A DNA stretch of 64,000 nucleotides, from assembly GCA_903813345.2 (NCBI GenBank), contig CAIIXF020000010.1, forward strand, positions 1,045,169 to 1,109,168. The letters are read 5' to 3'. This DNA comes from Owenia fusiformis (Eukaryota; Annelida; Polychaeta; Sabellida; Oweniidae). The position numbers and the translations under genes are program-made. Below the pieces are notes generated by a model that saw only the letters and a list, made by a program, of their open reading frames with translations, was not told the DNA's origin and did no database searches. The stretch's first letter is position 1; each line of letters opens with the position of its first letter. Of this stretch, positions 34,613 through 46,600 are shown piece after piece.

Positions 34613-37600
34613 TCACTGCATGTTAAACATTCCCAGAGCACTTTCCCCGAACTCTGGCCCACTCTGATCCAAAATACGCAAGACATTGCTTAGATCATCT
34701 GGCTGTTGCTGACCTTGTCCTTGACCTTGGCTTGAACTCTCCTGTGCTTGTGATTGGCCAGTATTCTGTAAATAACATTCAGATGTGTTATAAGTATTTA
34801 ACCTTCTGAGCACCAAGAGCAGCTAATTACAAATCTTCATTAAAGGCTAGAGGTTCTCATTTTCATACTTACCCAATTTACATTTACATTAGGTTTTATA
34901 TTTGTGCGACTGTCTTCATTCAAATTCAATTACTTAGAAGGTAACATTAATTACATTAATGAGGCAAAATGGTGAACTATGTTCTTGTAACCAAGAGCAT
35001 TATGCATGATCATTATTTCAGCAGCATGATTACAGTGCCAGGTGAACAAGTGAACCAAGGACCCTAAACTGATCCCACTGACTGCTTCTAATGTAATCCC
35101 ATATAAACAAAAGATTTTACATTTTTCCAATACAATGTTCCCTACCTGTTGTGACTGGGAGGCTGATGGCTCCCCCGTTCCTTGCCACTGAGACCAGAGG
35201 GAGGACGTAGTTGAGGAGCTCGGGTGGGTATATGTTGAGGACTGGGCTGCTCTTGCAGTGCCCCCTAGTTGTGTGTAAGTGGGGGCTCCAACATCTGCAA
35301 ACAAATATGTTAATTAATAGAGGGTTTGCTAAATAGCTTTGAAATCTTGTTGGGTCTCATGAGATTTTATGATATCTGCATTTTTAACCATTTAAGACCA
35401 ACATTTTCTTCTCTTTGATGGCATATTTGAATTTTGAGCTTTGATTTAAATAATTATTAAACTTTCAAGTTTTCTGAAAAAGGCCGCAGTGAAACAATGA
35501 AATGCCATTTACTCTTAAGGACCACAGTTTTTATGCTAAATCACAATCTGCATGTCAACAAGATAATATAATTAGTTACAATCCAATGTTTTTAATCCAA
35601 ATGGAAATACTTAATGGATCAAGAAATTAAAGTGACTTTTGCCATGTATCCTGGCCCTACCAACACAGATTTATTTAATCAAAAATAGCGCAACTTGTAA
35701 ACATACTTGGAGATCCGCTAGGGCTCATCTGGCTGTAAGGTGTACTTCCACTGTAGTCCTGGGATGACGATCCTTGAGCAAAATTGCCGCGAGGTGACCA
35801 ATTTGGACTCTGGTTCCGTCCCTGGGCCATGCTCCCAAGGCTGCTCCCAGGGGTGGCCTGACCCCCACTGCCTGTAGATGCTGTGGGATAGAGCTTAGAT
35901 CGGTTTGCATAGTTTGAGTACATCTCAGTCCCTGGGGGAGATGAGAAATATATCAATGTATACAAATAAAAATTGCTGTATTATGAGATGTTTATTTATC
36001 CCTCCATGGATGAATACATTTACTTAATGACTTAACATATTTAACTTTGCTTTATCTAACTTTACTTTTTACTAGTCTGGAGAATCAAGCTTTCTATTCT
36101 GAGATGATATTCCTATTCTGGGAGAAAAATTTGGTTCACACAACAGTATCTATATTTTTATGGGTATATTATGGAAAAATGTACATATACCTATAAAAAT
36201 AAATAATACCTTGCATCTGGCGGCTGGCCATCATATAGGGGTCACTGTACTCAGTCTTTGACTGTTCACCCATGACAGGAGGTCGGGAAAATGTGTTTAA
36301 GTTAGGTACACCTTCAGTAGTCTCCCCTGACATAACTGGAACATTGCCCCCTTGTTGGACAGATCTAAAATAAACAGAACCATACATGGTCAAAGTGATT
36401 TAGAAAAAGACCATATTTGGTCATAGTGATTTAGAACAAGACTATATTTGGTCATAGTGATTTAGAACAAGACCATATAAGTATGGTCATAGTGATTTAG
36501 AACAAGACCATATTTGGTCATAGTGATTTAGAATAAGACCATATATGGCCAGAGTGATTTAGAACAAAACCATATATGGTCAAAGTGATTTAGAACAAGA
36601 CCATATATGGTCATAGCAATTAGGAAAAAAAGACCATATTTGGTCAAAGTGATTTAGAACAAGACCATATTTGGTCATAGTGATTTAGAACAAGACCATA
36701 TATGGTCATAGTGATTTAGAACAAGACCATATTTGGTCAAAGTGATTTAGAACAAGACCATATATGGTCAGAGTGATTTAGAACAAAACCATATATGGTC
36801 ATACCAATTGGGAAAAAAGATGGCAGAGACAGGATCTTAAGAAAGGTGAGACAACTTTAGTATCCCACACACGTTGAGAGCAAATCATATTTGAACCATT
36901 TAATGTGAGTGCTGGACACTATCAATGAGGCACATTCTCTATTACATGATTAATTGCTTTCCACTTACTTTGATGAACTGTTTGTGCAAACAATGTATTC
37001 TGTTTCATCAGTGTATGGATTCTGGAATGCAAAACTGCTAGTTCGCAGCCACACCCACTCACGGTTCTTTGCACGGAATCGATATAAGATGGACAACACA
37101 TTGCCTTTGAGTTTCAGCACTGAAATAGCAAAGGTGTATTGTTTATAAAGCAATATAGCTTGGAAGTTGAGAATTTAGGGCAGTCGATCTTGAAATATGA
37201 GGCCATGGATCATAAATGCAGGGCCCTGTTTGTTATAAGGATTAATTAATTAATTTCTTTAAAGGTTGTCTAGCCCTAACTTATAGATTGCACTCTTTTT
37301 ACTGATATTGTTTATCCAAATATTTGAGATTGAGAATGGAAAACTCCTATTAAAGGAATGATTGGTTTAAACAGTTGTGACATCTATCAATTATACAGAA
37401 ATTACTCTTTATTCCTGTTTCTCTGTTCACCACAGGATAATTTCTCAACTGGGCAAAATCCTTATCTTATCCTATTGTGACTGCAAAAATGTCCAAAGGA
37501 GGTCAAACTATCCCAATTTTCCATGATTTTGCATAAGATGTACCGTTTACCTTGCTCAAAGCTGTCCTTCATATGGCCCTGGTCTTCAGGGTGATAGAAG

Positions 37601-40600
37601 TCAAATGCAGACTTGCCCAATAATTCCTGGGGCTGATACCCTAAGACAGGAGTCACCCTGTAATAAACAAGCAATTGTAGAGAATATACAAGTCAAATGC
37701 AGACTTGCCCAATAATTCCTGGGGCTGATACCCTAAGACAGGAGTCACCCTGTAATAAACAAGCAATTGTAGAGAATATACAAGTCAAATGCAGATTTGC
37801 CCAATAATTCCTGGGGCTGATATCCTAAGACTGGAGTCACCCTGTAATAAACAAGCAATTGTAGAGAATATACAAGTCAAATGCAGATTTGCCCAATAAT
37901 TCCTGGGGCTGATATCCTAAGACTGGAGTCACCCTGTAACAAACGAGCAATTGTAGAGAATATACAAGTCAAATGCAGACTTGCCCAATAATTCCTGGGG
38001 CTGATACCCTAAGACAGGAGTCACCCTGTAATAAACAAGCAATTGTAGAGAATATACAAGTCAAATGCAGACTTGCCCAATAATTCCTGGGGCTGACAGG
38101 AGTCACCCTGTAATAAACAAGCAATTGTAGAGAATATACAAGTCAAATGCAGACTTGCCCAATAATTCCTGGGGCTGATACCCTAAGACAGGAGTCACCC
38201 TGTAATAAACAAGCAATTGTAGAGAATATACAAGTCAAATGCAGACTTGCCCAACAATCCCTGGGGCTGATACCCTAAGACAGGAGTCACCCTGTAATAA
38301 ACAAGCAATTGTAGAGAATATACAAGTCAAATGCAGACTTGCCCAACAATCCCTGGGGCTGATACCCTAAGACAGGAGTCACCCTGTAATAAACAAGCAA
38401 TTGTAGAGAATATACAAGTCAAATGCAGACTTGCCCAATAATTCCTGGGGCTGATATCCTAAGACAGGAGTCACCCTGTAATAAACAAGCAATTGTAGAG
38501 AATATACAAGTCAAATGCAGACTTGCCCAATAATTCCTGGGGCTGATACCCTAAGACAGGAGTCACCCTGTAATAAACAAGCAATTGTAGAGAATATACA
38601 AGTCAAATGTAGACTTGCCCAATAATTCCTGGGGCTGATATCCCAAGACAGGAGTCACCCTGTAATAAACAAGCAATTGTAGAGAATATACAAGTCAAAT
38701 GCAGACTTGCCCAATAATTCCTGGGGCTGATACCCTAAGACAGGAGTCACCCTGTAATAAACAAGCAATTGTAGAGAATATACAAGTCAAATGCAGATTT
38801 GCCCAATAACTCCTGGGGCTGATATCCTAAGACAGGAGTCACCCTGTAATAAACAAGCAATTGTAGAGAATATACAAGTCAAATGCAGACTTGCCCAATA
38901 ATTCCTGGGGCTGATATCCCAAGACAGGAGTCACCCTGTAATAAACAAGCAATTGTAGAGAATATACAAGTTAAATGCAGACTTGCCCAATAATTCCTGG
39001 GGCTGATATCCCAAGACAGGAGTCACCCTGTAATAAACAAGCAATTGTAGAGAATATACAAGTCAAATGCAGACTTGCCCAATAATTCCTGGGGCTGATA
39101 TCCTAAGACAGGAGTCACCCTGTAATAAACAAGCAATTGTAGAGAATATACAAGTCAAATGCAGACTTGCCCAATAATTCCTGGGGCTGATACCCTAAGA
39201 CAGGAGTCACCCTATAATAAACAAGCAATTGTAGAGAATATACAAGTCAAATGTAGACTTGCCCAATAATTCCTGGGGCTGATATCCCAAGACAGGAGTC
39301 ACCCTGTAATAAACAAGCAATTGTAGAGAATATACAAGTCAAATGTAGACTTGCCCAATAATTCCTGGGGCTGATATCCTAAGACAGGAGTCACCCTATA
39401 ATAAACAAGCAATTGTAGAGAATATACAAGTCAAATGCAGACTTGCCCAATAATTCCTGGGGCTGATATCCTAAGACAGGAGTCACCCTATAATAAACAA
39501 GCAATTGTAGAGAATATACAAGTCAAATGTAGACTTGCCCAATAATTCCTGGGGCTGATATCCCAAGACAGGAGTCACCCTGTAATAAACAAGCAATTGT
39601 AGAGAATATACAAGTCAAATGCAGACTTGCCCAATAATTCCTGGGGCTGATATCCTAAGACAGGAGTCACCCTATAATAAACAAGCAATTGTAGAGAATA
39701 TACAAGTCAAATGCAGACTTGCCCAATAATTCCTGGGGCTGATATCCCAAGACAGGAGTCACCCTGTAATAAACAAGCAATTGTAGAGAATATACAAGTC
39801 AAATGCAGACTTGCCCAATAATTCCTGGGGCTGATATCCCAAGACAGGAGTCACCCTGTAATAAACAAGCAATTGTAGAGAATATACAAGTCAAATGCAG
39901 ACTTGCCCAATAATTCCTGGGACTGATATCCTAAGACAGGAGTCACCCTGTAATAAACAAGCAATTGTAGAGAATATACAAGTCAAATGCAGACTTGCCC
40001 AATAATTCCTGGGGCTGATATCCTAAGACAGGAGTCACCCTGTAATAAACAAGCAATTGTAGAGAATATACAAGTCAAATGCAGACTTGCCCAATAACTC
40101 CTGGGGCTGATATCCTAAGACAGGAGTCACCCTGTAATAAACAAGCAATTGTAGAGAATATACAAGTCAAATGCAGACTTGCCCAATAATTCCTGGGGCT
40201 GATATCCCAAGACAGGAGTCACCCTGTAATAAACAAGTAATTGTAGAGAATATACAAGTCAAATGCAGACTTGCCCAATAATTCCTGGGGCTGATATCCT
40301 AAGACAGGAGTCACCCTGTAATAAACAAGCAATTGTAGAGAATATACAAGTCAAATGCAGACTTGCCCAATAATTCCTGGGGCTGATATCCTAAGACAGG
40401 AGTCACCCTGTAATAAACAAGCAATTGTAGAGAATATACAAGTCAAATGCAGACTTGCCCAATAACTCCTGGTGCTGATATCCTAAGACAGGAGTCACCC
40501 TGTAATAAACAAGCAATTGTAGAGAATATACAAGTCAAATGCAGACTTGCCCAATAATTCCTGGGGCTGATACCCTAAGACAGGAGTCACCCTGTAATAA

Positions 40601-43600
40601 ACAAGCAATTGTAGAGAATATACAAGTAAAATGCAGACTTGCCCAATAATTCCTGGGGCTGATATCCTAAGACAGGAGTCACCCTGTAATAAACAAGCAA
40701 TTGTAGAGAATATACAAGTCAAATGCAGACTTGCCCAATAATTCCTGGGGCTGATATCCCAAGACAGGAGTCACCCTGTAATAAACAAGCACTTGTAGAG
40801 AATATACAAGTCAAATGCAGACTTGCCCAATAATTCCTGGGGCTGATACCCTAAGACAGGAGTCACCCTGTAATAAACAAGCACTTGTAGAGAATATACA
40901 AGTCAAATGCAGACTTGCCCAATAATTCCTGGGGCTGATATCCTAAGACAGGAGTCACCCTGTAATAAACAAGCACTTGTAGAGAATATACAAGTCAAAT
41001 GCAGACTTGCCCAATAATTCCTGGGGCTGACAGGAGTCACCCTGTAATAAACAAGCAATTGTAGAGAATATACAAGTCAAATGCAGACTTGCCCAATAAT
41101 TCCTGGGGCTGATATCCCAAGACAGGAGTCACCCTGTAATAAACAAGCAATTGTAGAGAATATACAAGTCAAATGCAGACTTGCCCAATAATTCCTGGGG
41201 CTGATATCCTAAGACAGGAGTCACCCTGTAATAAACAAGCACTTGTAGAGAATATACAAGTCAAATGCAGACTTGCCCAATAATTCCTGGGGCTGATACC
41301 CTAAGACAGGAGTCACCCTGTAATAAACAAGCACTTGTAGAGAATATACAAGTCAAATGCAGACTTGCCCAATAATTCCTGGGGCTGATATCCCAAGACA
41401 GGAGTCACCCTGTAATAAACAAGCAATTGTAGAGAATATACAAGTCAAATGCAGACTTGCCCAATAATTCCTGGGGCTGATATCCCAAGACAGGAGTCAC
41501 CCTGTAATAAACAAGCAATTGTAGAGAATATACAAGTCAAATGCAGACTTGCCCAATAATTCCTGGGGCTGATATCCCAAGACAGGAGTCACCCTGTAAT
41601 AAACAAGCAATTGTAGAGAATATACAAGTCAAATGTAGACTTGCCCAATAATTCCTGGGGCTGATATCCTAAGACAGGAGTCACCCTATAATAAACAAGC
41701 AATTGTAGAGAATATACAAGTCAAATGTAGACTTGCCCAATAATTCCTGGGGCTGATATCCTAAGACAGGAGTCACCCTGTAATAAACAAGCAATTGTAG
41801 AGAATATACAAGTCAAATGTAGACTTGCCCAATAATTCCTGGGGCTGATACCCTAAGACAGGAGTCACCCTGTAATAAACAAGCAATTGTAGAGAATATA
41901 CAAGTCAAATGCAGATTTGCCCAATAACTCCTGGGGCTGATACCCTAAGACAGGAGTCACCCTGTAATAAACAAGCAATTGTAGAGAATATACAAGTCAA
42001 ATGCAGATTTGCCCAATAACTCCTGGGGCTGATACCCTAAGACAGGAGTCACCCTGTAATAAACAAGCAATTGTAGAGAATATACAAGTCAAATGCAGAC
42101 TTGCCCAATAATTCCTGGGGCTGATATCCTAAGACAGGAGTCACCCTGTAATAAACAAGCAATTGTAGAGAATATACAAGTCAAATGCAGACTTGCCCAA
42201 TAATTCCTGGGGCTGATATCCTAAGACAGGAGTCACCCTGTAATAAACAAGCACTTGTAGAGAATATACAAGTCAAATGCAGACTTGCCCAATAATTCCT
42301 GGGGCTGATATCCTAAGACAGGAGTCACCCTGTAATAAACAAGCAATTGTAGAGAATATACAAGTCAAATGCAGACTTGCCCAATAATTCCTGGGGCTGA
42401 TACCCTAAGACAGGAGTCACCCTGTAATAAACAAGCAATTGTAGAGAATATACAAGTCAAATGCAGACTTGCCCAATAATTCCTGGGGCTGATATCCCAA
42501 GACAGGAGTCACCCTGTAGTAAACAAGCACTTGTAGAGAATATACAAGTCAAATGCAGACTTGCCCAATAATTCCTGGGGCTGATACCCTAAGACAGGAG
42601 TCACCCTGTAATAAACAAGCAATTGTAGAGAATATACAAGTCAAATGCTGACTTGCCCAATAATTCCTGGGGCTGATATCCTAAGACAGGAGTCACCCTG
42701 TAATAAACAAGCAATTGTAGAGAATATACAAGTCAAATGCAGACTTGCCCAATAATTCCTGGGGCTGATACCCTAAGACAGGAGTCACCCTGTAATAAAC
42801 AAGCAATTGTAGAGAATATACAAGTCAAATGCTGACTTGCCCAATAATTCCTTGGGCTGATATCCTAAGACAGGAGTCACCCTGTAATAAACAAGCAATT
42901 GTAGAGAATATACAAGTCAAATGCAGACTTGCCCAATAATTCCTGGGGCTGATACCCTAAGACAGGAGTCACCCTGTAATAAACAAGCAATTGTAGAGAA
43001 TATACAAGTCAAATGCAGACTTGCCCAATAATTCCTGGAGCTGATACCCTAAGACAGGAGTCACCCTGTAACAAACGAGCAATTGTAGAGAATATACAAG
43101 TCAAATGCAGACTTGCCCAATAATTCCTGGGGCTGATACCCTAAGACAGGAGTCACCCTGTAATAAACAAGCAATTGTAGAGAATAAACAAGTCAAATGC
43201 AGACTTGCCCAATAATTCCTGGGGCTGATACCCTAAGACAGGAGTCACCCTGTAACAAACGAGCAATTGTAGAGAATATACAAGTCAAATGCAGACTTGC
43301 CCAATAATTCCTGGGGCTGATACCCTAAGACAGGAGTCACCCTGTAATAAACAAGCAATTGTAGAGAATATACAAGTCAAATGCAGACTTGCCCAATAAT
43401 TCCTGGGGCTGATACCCTAAGACAGGAGTCACCCTATAATAAACAAGCAATTGTAGAGAATATACAAGTCAAATGTAGACTTGCCCAATAATTCCTGGGG
43501 CTGATATCCCAAGACAGGAGTCACCCTGTAATAAACAAGCAATTGTAGAGAATATACAAGTCAAATGCAGACTTGCCCAATAATTCCTGGGGCTGATATC

Positions 43601-46600
43601 CCAAGACAGGAGTCACCCTGTAACAAACGAGCACTTATATTAGAACAGAAGCAAATTGTAGAGAACATATGTACATTGATAATGTTATAAAGAATAGTTG
43701 TTAAGGTGAGAGGTCTTAATAACCAATCTAAGTCTTACCTTTGGTCAACAAAGGTGAATTTGCCATCGACACTGTGCCGTGAGATGAATTCTGTAGCACC
43801 GTTGGGTGTGATGTCACTGACGTTAGGAGTGCTTGTTACTTGGAGACGACCAATAGCAACCAGGCAACAATGGCTACTATTATGTTCTTCAGTTTCATTC
43901 CTCTCAATTTGAACTCCTGAACAATAAGACAAACATAAAGCATTTATCAATGTACATTTCTAGTAAATGTATTCAACTTTATTTATTTATTTATTCATTC
44001 ATACGATCACCTAAGTCTAATATTCTCTTATTATGACAATTATGGCGATAAATTAGTGAATTTTCTTTTACAAGATTGTTGTCATAAAAAAACTCTAATT
44101 CAAAAAAGCTAATTCAACCTAGATCTTTAACTGTAGACATATATAATCAGAGAGCATGCGTAAATGTTCACTTGTTGAAACCTTTTGTTTCCTCCATCCT
44201 TGTAATTTTTTCCACACTTGTTCATTTACATATTGGTACTCCAGGATGACTAGTTTTCATAGGTATGAATTCATAGCATAGTAATAATATAGCATAGTTA
44301 TAATAAATATAGTTTGACAATTATAACATACCTGCTGGGGGCCAGTTCTTTATATAACCAGTCACATGAACGACTGCATAAGAATTGCCATCACCAGAGG
44401 GACCTAGTGTTGCACGTTGCCTCATTCTGATTGTATGACTCGCAGCCATCGGGTCGATTGCCATGTTTCCTAGTTTCATTCGGCATATAAACCCACGTCT
44501 GGAACCCATACATAGCCGTAATGACGATTGATGACCTTCTTTTTTAACTGTCCCTGTTTTTAAATCAAGAATTCTCCCCGTATTTTGAGACTCCGTCGTG
44601 GAAAGCTGTTCTCGTAGTTTTTCGGTGTCATCATGATGAACCTGCTCATACAGGTTACTTTGGTACCAGTCATTCTGAAATTGTATCATAGATGCTTGAA
44701 TCAGCCAGAAATGAGAACTGTGCACCAGTCATTTTGAAAGTTATGATAAAATCTGTAAGGCTTATCAATTCCAGATATTCTGAAACTATATGGGAGCTAG
44801 AACATACATTTTATTGCATATCATAATTATGTACTCTCCAATTCACAATGGTGGCAATAAAACATGAACCAGCTATCATAAAATGAAAACATTAGTACCA
44901 GACATAATGAGATTAAGACTAATGGTTACCAGTTATATTGAAATATGGCCTCGTATGAAAAGATTTTAGACTGAAGGCAATGTACAAAAATGTAATTTAA
45001 TATGACATTATATTATATAGGAGATCATATTTTTGCCCACAGGTGACAGAGATATAAAGAAACAATGTTCGGGTACTTCATAAATTCTGCTAGTTTTTCA
45101 AATACAATCAGGTATTCGCTCGGATTCAGAATGCTGCGAATGTAAAAATGTATATCTGGCACAAATTGAGGCTCTTGCAAAATTCGCAATATGTGAGACA
45201 ACATAAAAATCTGCAAAACTACTTCCATGAAATCCCATGAAAATGAGATGCTTTTGAAATGGGATTTTTCAATGAATGGTACTTTACTCAAAAAAAAACC
45301 CTTAATGTCCCATCTACCAGCTGAATTTAACATGAAACAAATAATATGGGCCCCAATATAGAGGTGTAACTTATGGGTGACTTATTGAGAACTGGAGTGA
45401 TGGAATCTGACACGTAGATAACACGCCCAGTGTCACATTGGATCACAAACAGGAACAAATAATATGGGCCCTAATATAGAGGTGCAACTTACGGGTGACT
45501 TATTGAGAACTGGAGTGATGGAATCTGACACGTAGATAACACGCCCAGTGTCACATTGGATCACGAACAGGAACCCATCTGCAGCCTGGAGGCAAAATAA
45601 GATAATTTCATAACACGTGAAAGATGAAACATAGATACTTATTACAAAGCATACATAGCAGGGTGAAATTACTTTGTCAAGAAGCATTTTGAAATAAAGC
45701 TTCATCAAGGATTTTGTGCCTGTGTAACACCTCAACAATCCTCTGTTACAAAGATTTTTTTGTCAAAATATTTATCAAACCTGCTATATATATATTTATA
45801 AAATACTCATGAGAGTCAATAAAATGTCTCGAAATATTTTGCCTTGCAGAATTTTAATCTATCGTTGCTGATCAGTGAGGGATGAAGGTTTATATGAATC
45901 GTCATTTTGCTTTTTTAATACTGTATATCCTTGTTGATTTGGTACTTTTTATTACTAGAATTGTGTGTATTTGAATTACCTCTAAAATTAGATGCTTCAG
46001 CTCCTGGTCAGTGAGGAAGGAAGGTTTATATGCACCATCATTTTGCTGGGTATTTGTACCTTCAAGTCAATACATAAGATTATTTTAAACAAGGTTAATA
46101 TGCACCATCATTTTGCTGGGTATTTGTACCTTCAAGTCAATACATAAGATTATTTTAAACAAGGTTAATATGCACCATCAGTTTGCTGGGTATTTGTACC
46201 TTCAAGTCAATGCATAAGATTATTTTAAACAAGGTTTATATGCACCATCAGTTTGCTGGGTATTGGTACCTCCAAGTCAATACATGAGCTTATATTAAAC
46301 ATCAATAAGGAAATTCTTGAAATAAAATTATAAAGCTCCATCTTGAATGATTACCATAATCACGCCAAGGAACGCACATTGCGCTTGTGAAATTGGAGTA
46401 GAATAACATGAAATATCGACCCCAAATAGAGCACATGTAAACACAATTTCTATAGACAATAATATATATGTGGATTTTATCTGAATCTCAGCAATATGTA
46501 CTTGCTCTTCGCTCATTTATAGACTTTATAGAGTAATAATATTGGATGCAGCACATCTTCATGTATTCTTCATATGTCTGAAAATAATGCTTTCTGACCA

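Noticed and set aside
40495-40722. 75-codon frame as a PAS-B isoform
   Set aside because: It reads through an array junction and hits a stop in the next unit; only splicing, not read-through, could use the unit in frame.
37601-43642. CRISPR-like regular array
   Set aside because: The whole 92-bp unit is repeated with no unique spacers, it matches an exon border of the host gene, and the context is an animal genome.
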